A stretch of DNA of 64,000 nt from Microbispora bryophytorum (GTDB lineage Bacteria > Actinomycetota > Actinomycetes > Streptosporangiales > Streptosporangiaceae). Where the stretch lies: assembly GCF_006874465.1 (NCBI RefSeq), contig NZ_VIRL01000016.1:1-64000 (forward strand). The letters run 5' to 3'. Position numbers and translations under genes: made by a program. Shown piece after piece: positions 8,964 to 16,752 of the stretch (its first letter is position 1; each line of letters starts with the position of its first letter). Below the pieces are notes generated by a model. It ran no database searches and had not been told where the DNA came from. It saw nothing but the letters and a program-made list of their open reading frames with translations.

Positions 8964-8980
8964 GCGAGGAGCGTAGCAGT

Positions 8981-9004
8981 CATAGATACAAGCTTGTATC
9001 TATG
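8981..9004. promoter_or_regulatory. 24-bp perfect palindrome, likely GntR operator
   Basis: The half-site CATAGATACAAG (8981-8992) is followed directly by its exact reverse complement (8993-9004). The TTGTAT/ATACAA core is typical for FadR-subfamily GntR operators. Position 18 bp upstream of the gntR start fits autorepression; it could also act on the divergent symporter gene. Confidence 0.8.
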
Positions 9005-9067
9005 GGGCCGTCACGGCGGCCGGTGGCGCCGCCCGCCCTGACTGGAGGCTTTTCTCGCGCAGGGGAA

Positions 9068-9083
9068 CGTGATACAGATCACA
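9068..9083. promoter_or_regulatory. CRP-like site upstream of the symporter gene
   Basis: CGTGATACAGATCACA matches the CRP/GlxR consensus TGTGA-N6-TCACA at all but the first base. It lies in the 326-bp divergent region between gntR and the DAACS symporter gene, 207 bp before the symporter start. The rest of 9005-9289 shows no gene. Motif match only. Confidence 0.5.
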
Positions 9084-9289
9084 GAGGAAAGCGGAATTTT
9101 CAGTCGGTTGAGGAGGCTTTGTCGCGGTATGAGGTTCTTCCCGGTGATCGTGTGGCTCGTTGAGCGGCTGCACGTCGACCTGTGCCGCGTGAGCAGTCGT
9201 CTCTGTCCCTGAGCGCGGTCACCACTCCCTTCCCCCTCACCTCGCATGCCGCCTCGGCGTAAGCATGCCCTTCTGCCGGAGTCTCGTAC

Positions 9290-10582
9290 GTGAAGAAACT
9301 CTCCTTTTCCCTGCAGTTGCTCCTCGGTCTGGTGATAGGCGTCGCCCTCGGGTTCGTCGCCCGCGCCGGTGACGTCACCTGGCTCACCGCCACCCTCACC
9401 GAAGTAGGCAAGATCTTCGTCCAGCTCCTCAAGCTCGCGGTCGCGCCGCTGGTCTTCACCGCGGTCGTCGTCAGCGTGGCCAACCTCCGGAACGTCAGCG
9501 GCGCCGCCAGGCTCGCGGGTAAGACGTTGCTGTGGTTCCTGATCACCTCGCTGATCGCGGTGGCCTTCGGCATCGGCCTCGGCCTGATTCTCAATCCCGG
9601 CCAGGGCGTCACCATCTCCACCGCGGGGGCCAAGGCCCCGGAGAGTGCGGGTAGCTGGCTGGACTTCCTGACCGGCATCATCCCGACCAACATCGTCACC
9701 GCCTTCACCGAGCTCAACGTCCTCCAGATCGTCTTCCTGGGGGTCGTCCTCGGCGCCGCCGCCCTGGCGGTCGGCGACAAGGCCGAGCCGTTCCTCGACT
9801 TCAGCCGGTCCATCCTCGACCTGGTGCAGAAGGCTCTGTGGTGGGTCATCAGGCTGGCCCCGATCGGCACCGCGGGTCTGATCGGCAAGTCGGTGGCCAG
9901 CTACGGCTGGGACCTGCTCGCCCCGCTCGCGAAGCTCAGCGCGGGTGTGTACATCGGCTGCCTGCTGGTGCTCCTGGTGAGCTACCCGGTGCTGCTCGCC
10001 TTCGTCGGCAAGGTCAGCCCGCTCACCTTCTACCGAAAGGCCTGGCCCGCGATCGAGCTGGCCTTCGTCTCCCGCTCCTCGGTCGGGACCATGCCGCTCA
10101 CCCAGCGGGTCACCACCGAGCGCCTGGGCGTGGACCGCGGCTACGCCGCCTTCGCGGTGCCGTTCGGAGCGACCACCAAGATGGACGGTTGCGCCGCCAT
10201 CTACCCCGCGCTCGCGGCGATCTTCGTGGCCCAGGTGTTCGGCGTCCACCTCGGTGTGGGCCACTACCTGCTGATCGCGTTCGTCTCCGTGGTCGGCTCG
10301 GCCGCGACCGCCGGTCTGACCGGCGCGATCGTGATGCTCACCCTGACCCTGAGCACGCTGGGCCTGCCCCTGGAGGGCGTCGGGCTGCTCCTGGCGATCG
10401 ACCCGATCCTCGATATGATCCGTACCGCGACCAACGTCACGGGGCAGATGGTGGTGCCCGTCCTGGTCGCCCGTTCCGAGGCCCGTCTCGACGAGGCGGT
10501 CTTCAACGCTCCGCCGCAGCCTCTGGACGAGGCTCCCGTCGTGGTCCGCCCCGCGAAGGGTACCGAACCCGCCCTCGCCTGA
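9290..10582 (+). CDS. Dicarboxylate/amino acid:cation symporter (DAACS)
   Basis: 430 residues beginning at GTG. Eight-helix DAACS fold with two hairpins: MKKLSFSLQLLLGLVIGVALGF, then hairpin HP1 SRSSVGTMPLTQRVTTERLGV (usually SSSAALP) and helix 7 GATTKMDGCAAIYPA (usually GATxNMDGTA). N to K and T to C in the NMDGT motif, plus the altered serine run, mean the cation and substrate sites deviate from DctA/GltP. Cytoplasmic-membrane uptake of C4-dicarboxylates or acidic amino acids coupled to H+ or Na+ is the family role. Followed by a strong GC hairpin. Confidence 0.88.
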   Translation: MKKLSFSLQLLLGLVIGVALGFVARAGDVTWLTATLTEVGKIFVQLLKLAVAPLVFTAVVVSVANLRNVSGAARLAGKTLLWFLITSLIAVAFGIGLGLILNPGQGVTISTAGAKAPESAGSWLDFLTGIIPTNIVTAFTELNVLQIVFLGVVLGAAALAVGDKAEPFLDFSRSILDLVQKALWWVIRLAPIGTAGLIGKSVASYGWDLLAPLAKLSAGVYIGCLLVLLVSYPVLLAFVGKVSPLTFYRKAWPAIELAFVSRSSVGTMPLTQRVTTERLGVDRGYAAFAVPFGATTKMDGCAAIYPALAAIFVAQVFGVHLGVGHYLLIAFVSVVGSAATAGLTGAIVMLTLTLSTLGLPLEGVGLLLAIDPILDMIRTATNVTGQMVVPVLVARSEARLDEAVFNAPPQPLDEAPVVVRPAKGTEPALA

Positions 10583-10611
10583 GCCTCCGTCCCGTCCGCC
10601 GGTGGCGACGG

Positions 10612-10668
10612 CCTCGCCCGCGACTCCCGGTCGTGGGCGAGGACCGTCCGCCCGCCGGCGGCGGGCGG
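10612..10668 (+). terminator. Two adjacent GC-rich hairpins after the symporter gene
   Basis: CCTCGCCC (10612-10619) pairs with GGGCGAGG (10635-10642), and CCGCCCGCC (10648-10656) pairs with GGCGGGCGG (10660-10668). No T-tract follows, as is common for actinomycete terminators. They separate the symporter gene from the peptidase regulatory region. Confidence 0.55.
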
Positions 10669-10679
10669 CATCGCGCGGT

Positions 10680-10769
10680 GATACACGCCTGAGCGGCAGC
10701 GGATACACGGTCTAGGCGGCGTCGACACATACCCCACCCAGCATGGGCACAGTGCGCGAACCGGCGCAC
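10680..10769 (+). promoter_or_regulatory. Regulatory region of the M1 peptidase gene: GATACAC repeats and GTGCGC hairpin
   Basis: GATACAC occurs at 10680-10686 and 10702-10708, exactly 22 bp apart, as direct repeats like those bound by OmpR-family response regulators. Further on GTGCGC (10752-10757) and GCGCAC (10764-10769) form an inverted repeat ending 25 bp before the ATG. The same two motifs occur before the DD-carboxypeptidase gene beyond the two-component system. Confidence 0.5.
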
Positions 10770-10793
10770 CTTCTCCTCTGAGGTGGTTGATCG

Positions 10794-12431
10794 ATGTCCT
10801 CTGCCCGCGTACCCGGCCTGCGACCGCGGCCCGGCACAGACAGCACGCAATCTCGCGAGCCGCAGCCGTCGGGCCCGCAGCCCCGGCCACGTCGGCGCCG
10901 CACGCGGGGATCGCTCACCGCGCTGGCCACGACGGGCGCGCTGGCGCTGGCGCTGTCCGCGTGCGGCGCGGTGGCCCGAGCCGGTGACACCGCCGCGACC
11001 GGCAGGAGCGACGTCCACGCCGGTGCGTCCGCGTCCGCCGCAGGCACGCCCCGGCCCGGCGCCCACAGTGCCGGCGACCCGCTCTTCACCTACCTCGGCA
11101 ACGGCGGGTACGACGTCGTCTCCTACGACGTCCGGTACGACTACCGGGCCGGCACCACGAAGATGAACTCCTCCGTGCGCATCACGGCCACGGCGAAACA
11201 GGCTCTGTCCAGCTTCAGCCTGGATTCGAAGGTGGACCGCGTCGACTCGGTCTCCGTGCAGGGCGAGCGGGCCGCGTTCAAGGCGTCCGGCGAGAAACTC
11301 GTGATCACGCCGCGGCGTGCTCTGCGTGAAGGCGCGTCCTTCCGCGTCGACGTCTCCTACCGGGTCGATCGCAGCGATAACCCGCGGTCGCCCTCCTATC
11401 CGCCCGGGGCGCATTACCTGCAAGCCTGGGTCGAGAAGGACGACGGCTTCGCGGTCATGGGTCAGCCGGACCGCGCCCACATGTTCTTCCCCGGCAACGA
11501 CCACCCCAGCGACAAGGCCCGCTTCACCTTCCGCGTCACCACGCCCAAGAACCTTCAGGCGGTGGCGAGCGGGACACTGCGGTCGCGCAGGACGACCGGG
11601 GGCCGAACCACCTACACCTACACCACCCGCGATCCCATCCCGACCGACGTCGCCCAGGTCGCCGTCGGCCGCTTCACGAAGGTGACGGCGCGTGGGCCGC
11701 ACGGCCTGCCGATCCGCAGCTACGTCGCGACGGACAGCTACAAGGCGGCGAAGCCCCGGGTGGATGACATCCCCGAGCAGGTCGCCTGGGTGGAGAAGGA
11801 GATCGGCCGCAGGTATCCCTTCGAGACCTACGGGGTGCTGGGGGTGCCGGGCGGCTACGACGGCGTCGCTTTGGAATCCGCGACGCTCTCCACGTTCAGC
11901 GCCGAGGGACTGGCGAGCCCGGCCGCGGACATCGCACCGACCATGATCCACGAGTTGGTCCACCAGTACTTCGGTGACGCCGTCTCGGTGCGCAACTGGA
12001 ACGACATGTGGATCAGCGAGGGCCACGCCGACTACTACCAGTTGCTCTATTCGGTGGACAAGGGGTATCGGAAGCTCGACGACGTCCTGAAGCAGCGCTA
12101 CCAGTTCGAGTTCGACAAGCGGCTCGAATCCGGGCCCCCCGCGCGGCTCAAGACGGCGCAGGACGTGCTGACCGGCGGGAACAACGGGGGCCTGCTGATG
12201 CTCGCGGGTCTGCGGCACCAGGTCGGCGACTCCGTGTTCAAGAAGATCGAGCAGACGTTCTACGACCGATACCTGGGCAGGTCCGCGACCACCCGGGACT
12301 ACATCGACGTGGCCAACCGGGTCAGCGGGCGCGACCTCACCTCCTACATCGAAGGCTGGCTCTACGGGGCCAAGGTCCCCCCGATGCCGGGCCACCCGGA
12401 CTGGAAGCCCGCGAAGGCCCCGGCCTCCTGA
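10794..12431 (+). CDS. M1 family zinc metallopeptidase, lipoprotein
   Basis: 545 residues. A basic N-tail (RPRRRRTRGS) leads to a hydrophobic segment and lipobox LSAC (Cys about residue 59), so the protein should be lipid-anchored outside the membrane. Beta-rich N-domain, then GGYDGVALESATLSTF in place of the usual GAMEN exopeptidase motif, and HELVHQYFGDAVSVRNWNDMWISEGHADY, i.e. HEXXH-x18-E zinc site. The lost GAMEN suggests specificity unlike classical aminopeptidase N. SD GAGGTGG. Followed after 102 bp by the response regulator gene; shares upstream motifs with the DD-carboxypeptidase gene. Confidence 0.88.
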   Translation: MSSARVPGLRPRPGTDSTQSREPQPSGPQPRPRRRRTRGSLTALATTGALALALSACGAVARAGDTAATGRSDVHAGASASAAGTPRPGAHSAGDPLFTYLGNGGYDVVSYDVRYDYRAGTTKMNSSVRITATAKQALSSFSLDSKVDRVDSVSVQGERAAFKASGEKLVITPRRALREGASFRVDVSYRVDRSDNPRSPSYPPGAHYLQAWVEKDDGFAVMGQPDRAHMFFPGNDHPSDKARFTFRVTTPKNLQAVASGTLRSRRTTGGRTTYTYTTRDPIPTDVAQVAVGRFTKVTARGPHGLPIRSYVATDSYKAAKPRVDDIPEQVAWVEKEIGRRYPFETYGVLGVPGGYDGVALESATLSTFSAEGLASPAADIAPTMIHELVHQYFGDAVSVRNWNDMWISEGHADYYQLLYSVDKGYRKLDDVLKQRYQFEFDKRLESGPPARLKTAQDVLTGGNNGGLLMLAGLRHQVGDSVFKKIEQTFYDRYLGRSATTRDYIDVANRVSGRDLTSYIEGWLYGAKVPPMPGHPDWKPAKAPAS

Positions 12432-12533
12432 CGCTTCCCTCCACCGTCACGCCGTTAGAGGAGGGGAGCACCAAATGTGTTCTTATAAGCTCACAAGCAC
12501 GCCATTCGCCGCTTTTAGGGAGATATTTCGGGT

Positions 12534-13301
12534 TTGGATGTCAGAAGCGGGCCGCAGACCCGGGTCACCGTACTGCTCGTCGAGGACGACGAGGTGATCC
12601 GCAAGACGGTCGGGATGGCCCTGGAGCGCTACGGCTACGAGGTGTCCACGGCCGGCGACGGCCTGACCGGCCTGGAGCTCTTCCGGGAGGGGCGGCATGA
12701 CCTGCTGTTGCTCGATGTGATGCTGCCCGGCCTGGACGGCATCGGCCTGTGCCGCAGGGTCAGGGAGACCAGCCTGATCCCGATCCTGATGATGTCGGCG
12801 CGCGGCGACTCGCTGGATGTGGTGTCGGGCCTGGAGGCGGGGGCGGACGACTACGTCGTCAAGCCGGTCGACACCGGCGTGCTGGTGGCTAGGATCCGCT
12901 CGCTGCTGCGCCGGGCCACGTTCGCCCCCGATCGTGAGCCCGCTTCCGAGCCCGCTTCCGAGCCCGCTTCCGAGCACGGGCCGGACGATTCCCCGCAGCC
13001 CGCATCCCGGGGGACGGGCGACCTCGTCTTCGGCGAACTGACCATCGACACGCAGGGCCTTGAGGCGCGCCTGGCCGGCGAGCCGGTCGCGCTCGCCCCC
13101 ACCGAGCTCCGGCTGCTGCTTGAGTTCGCGGCTCATCCGGGGATCGTGCTGGACCGGCAGACGCTGCTGCGCAACGTCTGGGACTACGGCTGGGACGGTG
13201 ACAGCCGCGTCGTGGACCTGTGCGTGCAGCGGCTGCGCAAGAAGATCGGGTCCGACCGGATCGAGACCGTCCGCGGTTTCGGCTACAAGCTGCGGCGCTG
13301 A
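12534..13301 (+). CDS. OmpR-family response regulator
   Basis: 255 residues. Receiver domain with acidic pair VEDDE, phospho-acceptor Asp in LLLLDVMLPGLDG, conserved Ser in MMSARG and Lys in VVKPVD. Then a linker with three in-frame copies of EPAS and a C-terminal winged helix (LAPTELRLLLEFAAHPG...DSRVVDLCVQRLRKKIG...VRGFGYKL). TTG at 12534 is the only start that keeps the full receiver; an AGGGAG element lies 11 bp upstream. The histidine kinase gene follows after one base, so they form a pair. Direct GATACAC repeats at both flanking genes make those genes likely targets. Confidence 0.9.
   Translation: MDVRSGPQTRVTVLLVEDDEVIRKTVGMALERYGYEVSTAGDGLTGLELFREGRHDLLLLDVMLPGLDGIGLCRRVRETSLIPILMMSARGDSLDVVSGLEAGADDYVVKPVDTGVLVARIRSLLRRATFAPDREPASEPASEPASEHGPDDSPQPASRGTGDLVFGELTIDTQGLEARLAGEPVALAPTELRLLLEFAAHPGIVLDRQTLLRNVWDYGWDGDSRVVDLCVQRLRKKIGSDRIETVRGFGYKLRR
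12937..12972 (+). repeat. Three tandem 12-bp repeats in the response regulator linker
   Basis: GAGCCCGCTTCC is repeated three times without mismatch (12937, 12949, 12961), each encoding Glu-Pro-Ala-Ser between receiver and DNA-binding domain. The unit length is a multiple of three, so copy-number change would alter linker length without a frameshift. Confidence 0.9.
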
Positions 13302-13302
13302 C

Positions 13303-14652
13303 GTGAGCACCGAGCCCGCCGAGACCCGCCGTACGACGCGGGTCCGGCGGCGGACGCCGCCGGACCCCCTGCACCCGCCGGACCCCCTGCATCCGCCGCG
13401 CACCCGGGCGCCGCTGAATCCCCTGTCGGCACTGGACCCCCGATCGCTGCGATGGAAGATCGCCGCACTGGCGGCCGCGGCGTCCTGCGCGGTCGCCGTG
13501 GCGGTCGGGGTGCTGGTGCACACGACGACGTACGACTGGTCGCTCAATGTGGGCAGGGCCACTGCGCTCCAGGCCCTCATGAGCAAGGCGACCGGCGCCG
13601 GCGGCGGGGACGTGTCAGCCTCCGCCTCCGAGGACCCGGCCGCGCTCCCGCCGGAACTGCTGCGGCAGGTGGCAGTGGGGAAGACCGTCACCTGGTACGA
13701 CGACACCAAACCCGACGAGCCATGGATGTGGGCGGCGGTCCGCGACAACGGTCGCGTGCTGGCCGTCAAGATGGACATGGGTGCCGAGCGGCGCAGCCTT
13801 CAGGCGCTCGACCGGCACATCGTCATGGCCACGCTGGCCGCTCTCGCGATCGTGATGCCCCTCGCGGCGCTGGTCGCCGAACTGTCGAACCGGCGCCTGC
13901 GGCGCGTGGCGGGAACGGTCCGGCGCATCGCGGGCGGAGACCTCGACGCCAGGATCGGGGCGGGGGGCCGGACCCGCGACGAGATCGGCGAGATCTCGGC
14001 GGCCGTCGACTCGATGGCGAGCGCCCTGCAGGAGCGACTGCTCGCCGAGCAGCGCTTCACCGCGGACGTGGCCCACGAGCTGCGTACCCCGCTGATGGGT
14101 CTGATCACCTCGGCGGAGTTGCTCCCGGAGGGAGAGGTCACCGAGCTGGTACGCGACCGGGTCGGGGTGCTGCGCGCGCTCGTCGAGGACCTGCTGGAGA
14201 TCTCCCGCCTGGACGCGGGGGCCGAGCGGGCCGATCACGTGCCGGTGCCGCTGGGCGGGGTCGTCGAGGAGTCCGTGCGCCGGACCGGGCTGCCCGCCCG
14301 GGTGGAGGTGACCGCTCATCCCATGGCCGACACCGACCCGCGCCGTCTCGACCGGATCATCGCCAACCTGGTCGTCAACGCGCACCGCCACGGGCGGCCC
14401 CCGGTCGAGGTGAGCGTGCGCGGCACGACGATCGTCGTGCGCGACCATGGGCCCGGGTTCCCCGACACGCTGCTGGCAGAAGGGCCGCGGCGTTTCCGTA
14501 CGGGCGCGAAGGAACGCGGCAAGGGTCACGGCCTGGGCCTGACCATCGCCCTCGGGCAGGCACAGGTGATCGGCGCCGCCCTCGACTTCGCCAACGCTCC
14601 GGACGGCGGCGCGGTCGCCACCGTCCGCCTCGAAGCCGGCACCCGCGACTGA
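13303..14652 (+). CDS. Sensor histidine kinase
   Basis: 449 residues starting at GTG one base after the response regulator stop. Pro/Arg-rich N-tail with a duplicated DPLHPP motif, TM1 (AALAAAASCAVAVAVGVLVH), an extracytoplasmic sensor of about 90 residues, TM2 (HIVMATLAALAIVMPLAALVAEL), HAMP (RRIAGGDLDARI), H-box VAHELRTPLMGL with the phospho-His, N-box RIIANLVVNAHRHG, G1 RDHGPGFPD and G2 GKGHGLGLTI. Membrane kinase for the adjacent regulator. The signal is unknown; the neighbours (peptidase, DD-carboxypeptidase) suggest envelope sensing. Confidence 0.92.
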   Translation: MSTEPAETRRTTRVRRRTPPDPLHPPDPLHPPRTRAPLNPLSALDPRSLRWKIAALAAAASCAVAVAVGVLVHTTTYDWSLNVGRATALQALMSKATGAGGGDVSASASEDPAALPPELLRQVAVGKTVTWYDDTKPDEPWMWAAVRDNGRVLAVKMDMGAERRSLQALDRHIVMATLAALAIVMPLAALVAELSNRRLRRVAGTVRRIAGGDLDARIGAGGRTRDEIGEISAAVDSMASALQERLLAEQRFTADVAHELRTPLMGLITSAELLPEGEVTELVRDRVGVLRALVEDLLEISRLDAGAERADHVPVPLGGVVEESVRRTGLPARVEVTAHPMADTDPRRLDRIIANLVVNAHRHGRPPVEVSVRGTTIVVRDHGPGFPDTLLAEGPRRFRTGAKERGKGHGLGLTIALGQAQVIGAALDFANAPDGGAVATVRLEAGTRD

Positions 14653-14680
14653 CACCCGGGCACACGGGCACCCGGGGCGC

Positions 14681-14711
14681 GGTGCCCGCCGGAAGGCCAC
14701 CGGCGGGCACC
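14681..14711 (+). terminator. 12-bp stem hairpin after the histidine kinase gene
   Basis: GGTGCCCGCCGG (14681-14692) and CCGGCGGGCACC (14700-14711) are perfect reverse complements around a 7-nt loop, 28 bp after the kinase stop. No U-tract. Likely ends the two-component transcript. Confidence 0.7.
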
Positions 14712-14745
14712 AGCGGGCATTGGCGGGCATCGGCGGGCATCGGCG
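14701..14745 (+). repeat. Imperfect 10-bp tandem repeats
   Basis: Four consecutive 10-bp units related to CGGCGGGCAT run from 14701 to 14740, with a partial fifth unit after. They overlap the 3' arm of the hairpin and precede the DD-carboxypeptidase promoter region. Confidence 0.75.
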
Positions 14746-14760
14746 CGGAGCCGAGGAGCC

Positions 14761-14871
14761 GATACGCGGCGGATACACAGCCGCGCGAGTTTCGAGCGAC
14801 CGCTGACGCACCGTCGCGGCAGCACGGAAATTCGCCCGGCCCAGGGTGGGTGACGTGCGCAAACGGCGCAC
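14761..14871 (+). promoter_or_regulatory. Regulatory region of the DD-carboxypeptidase gene, motifs shared with the M1 peptidase gene
   Basis: GATACGC (14761-14767) and GATACAC (14772-14778) are direct repeats 11 bp apart, one helical turn, versus 22 bp before the peptidase gene. GTGCGC (14855-14860) and GCGCAC (14866-14871) form an inverted repeat around AAACG and end 24 bp before the ATG (25 bp in the peptidase gene). Confidence 0.5.
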
Positions 14872-14894
14872 CGACCACCCCGGAGGTGCCTTTC

Positions 14895-15938
14895 ATGCCC
14901 CCAGCCCGCCTGTCCGCCGTTCCCGCCGGAGAGCGGCCGGGCGACCGCCCGGCCCTGCCGCTCCGCCGCCGTCGCACCCTCCGCCTCGCGGCCTCGATAT
15001 GGGCCGTCATCCTCGTCGTCGCCGCCGTTCGCGGCTGCTTCGGATCTCCTGCGGGCGGCGAGAACACGACAGACGGGGGCCTCGCGGCCGGAATGGCGCT
15101 GCCCTGGCCGCAGGACGGCCAGACGAGCGTCGCGGTCGAAGGTCTCGGCGATCTCGGCAGCAAGGGGGAGCAGGAGCCCGTGCCGATCGCGAGCGTCACC
15201 AAGGTGATGACCGCCTACGTGATCCTCGGCGAGCATCCGCTGAAGGGAGCCGCCACCGGGCCGGTCATCGAGGTCGACAGGCAGGCCGCGGACGAGTCGT
15301 TGTCCCTTGAGGAGTCGAGCGCGCCGGTCAGGGAAGGCCAGAGGTTCACCGAACGTCAGATGCTCGAATTGATGCTGATCCCCTCGGGCAACAACATCGC
15401 CCGCCTGCTCGCCCGCTGGGACGCCGGAACGCAGGAGGCGTTCGTGGCGAAGATGAACCGGGCCGCCGCCGGTCTCGGCATGATTCACACCACCTACACC
15501 GGCGCCAGCGGCATCGAACCGACGACCGTGAGCACCGCCGTGGACCAGTTGAGGCTGGCCCGGCAGGTGATGAAGGACCCGGTGCTCCGCTCGATCGTCG
15601 CCAAGCCCAGGGTCACGATCCCCGGGATTCCCGGCGCGATCGTCAACACCAACACACTGCTGGGCAGATCGGGCGTGATCGGCCTCAAGACCGGTTCCAC
15701 CACGCCGGCGGGCGGCGCCCTGATGTGGGCGGCCGAGGCGGCCGCCGCCGGCCGTACGTGGCTGATCCTCGGCGTCGTCCTGCACCAGCGCGCCGGCTCG
15801 CCCCCCGCGACCGGCCTGCAGGCCGCCCTCGACCGCAGCCGGATACTGATCGACGCGGTCCGTGAGTCGCTCGATTCGGTGGTCGCGGCACAGTCCTTCG
15901 AGCGCCGCCCGGTCGTTCACCCCCAGAGCCTGCCCTGA
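14895..15938 (+). CDS. D-alanyl-D-alanine carboxypeptidase (peptidase S11)
   Basis: 347 residues. Arg-rich N-tail and one membrane helix (LAASIWAVILVVAAVRGCF) place the catalytic part outside the membrane. The penicillin-binding triad is complete: SxxK in PIASVTKVMTAY, SxN as PSGNN, and KTG in GLKTGST. The family trims the terminal D-Ala of peptidoglycan stem pentapeptides, limiting cross-linking. SD GGAGGTG. Lies downstream of the two-component system and shares upstream motifs with the M1 peptidase gene, suggesting a small envelope regulon. Confidence 0.92.
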   Translation: MPPARLSAVPAGERPGDRPALPLRRRRTLRLAASIWAVILVVAAVRGCFGSPAGGENTTDGGLAAGMALPWPQDGQTSVAVEGLGDLGSKGEQEPVPIASVTKVMTAYVILGEHPLKGAATGPVIEVDRQAADESLSLEESSAPVREGQRFTERQMLELMLIPSGNNIARLLARWDAGTQEAFVAKMNRAAAGLGMIHTTYTGASGIEPTTVSTAVDQLRLARQVMKDPVLRSIVAKPRVTIPGIPGAIVNTNTLLGRSGVIGLKTGSTTPAGGALMWAAEAAAAGRTWLILGVVLHQRAGSPPATGLQAALDRSRILIDAVRESLDSVVAAQSFERRPVVHPQSLP

Positions 15939-16005
15939 TCCGGCCGAGCAGGTGGATGCGCGGTCCGGCGTCATGCGGCGCCGCGGACGTCACCTTGTCC
16001 GACCG

Positions 16006-16698
16006 TCACGCCGTCGGCCGGGCCAGTTTGGCGGCCACGGCGTCGAGGACCCAGTCCAGGCCGGTCGCGAAGGACACCTCGGCATCTACCTCCGTGCCGT
16101 CGTGCACGACCTTGGCCAGCGCCGGGAAGCGGCCCGTTGCCAGCATCCTCATCAGATGCGGGCCGGAGGCGCGCTGCCAGTCGCGGTCGGACAGGCCCGT
16201 GGCGCGCTCGGCCCGCAGGTTCGCGATCTCGCGCCTGATCGCGCCGGTGAAGTAGGCGCTGACGGTCTCGACGGCGCGCATGACGGTCTCGACATCGGCG
16301 AGGCCGTCGACGGCGGCCAGCGTGGCCTCCGTCACGGCGAGCGCGTTCGGGCCCAGAGCCGGACGGCCGCCGAGCAGGTCGGCCAGCCATTCGTGACGGC
16401 GGGTGGCATGCCTGGTGCGATGCGCGAGGCCACGCAACGCCTCCCGCCAGTCACCGGGCTGCTCCTCGGGGAGAATCTCGGCGTAGACCTCGTCCACCAT
16501 GAGGTCGAACAACTCCTCCTTGGTGGAGATGTATCCGTACAGCCGCATCGGCCCGACGTCCAGCCGGGCGGCGACCTTGCGCAACGACACCGCCTCCAGC
16601 CCGCCCTCGTCGGCCAGCGCGACGGCGGCGGCGACGATGCGCTCCCGGTCGAGCGGCGCGGGGCGGGGCGGGGGCTCCGGCCGGTCCCACACAGTCAT
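16006..16698 (-). CDS. TetR family regulator
   Basis: 230 residues from ATG at 16698; an in-frame ATG at 16707 would add three. HTH: RERIVAAAVALADEGGLEAVSLRKVAARLDVGPMRLYGYISTKEELFDLMVDEVY, the TetR reader type that carries a TetR_C_1-like ligand domain (ARRHEWLADLLGGRPALGPNALAVTEATLAAVDG). No SD; on the minus strand TACGAT lies 7 nt before ATG 16698, so leaderless expression is plausible. Divergent from the TetX-like monooxygenase gene with only 54 bp between starts; probably represses it. Confidence 0.88.
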   Translation of the reverse strand: MTVWDRPEPPPRPAPLDRERIVAAAVALADEGGLEAVSLRKVAARLDVGPMRLYGYISTKEELFDLMVDEVYAEILPEEQPGDWREALRGLAHRTRHATRRHEWLADLLGGRPALGPNALAVTEATLAAVDGLADVETVMRAVETVSAYFTGAIRREIANLRAERATGLSDRDWQRASGPHLMRMLATGRFPALAKVVHDGTEVDAEVSFATGLDWVLDAVAAKLARPTA

Positions 16699-16714
16699 GG
16701 ATTTCATCGTACAG

Positions 16715-16752
16715 TTGCGATACGCCGAATCAGTTAAATACAGTGTACCGAC
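16715..16752 (+). promoter_or_regulatory. Leaderless promoter with palindromic -10 for the TetX-like gene
   Basis: TTGCGA (16715-16720), an 18-bp spacer and TACAGT (16739-16744) form a good -35/-10 pair; the ATG is 8 nt after the -10, with no SD, so transcription should start at the start codon. The -10 is inside TACAGTGTA (16739-16747), a TACA-G-TGTA palindrome suitable for TetR binding. Confidence 0.6.

Noticed and set aside
14701-14745. 10-bp repeats considered as an iteron or CRISPR-like array
   Set aside because: Units are contiguous without spacers, only four copies, and are part of a hairpin region; simple tandem repeat is enough.
13452-15938. A long plus-strand open frame joining the histidine kinase region to the DD-carboxypeptidase
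   Set aside because: The first half is the wrong frame of the kinase gene and reads as Arg/Gly-rich noise; only the part from 14895 is a real gene.
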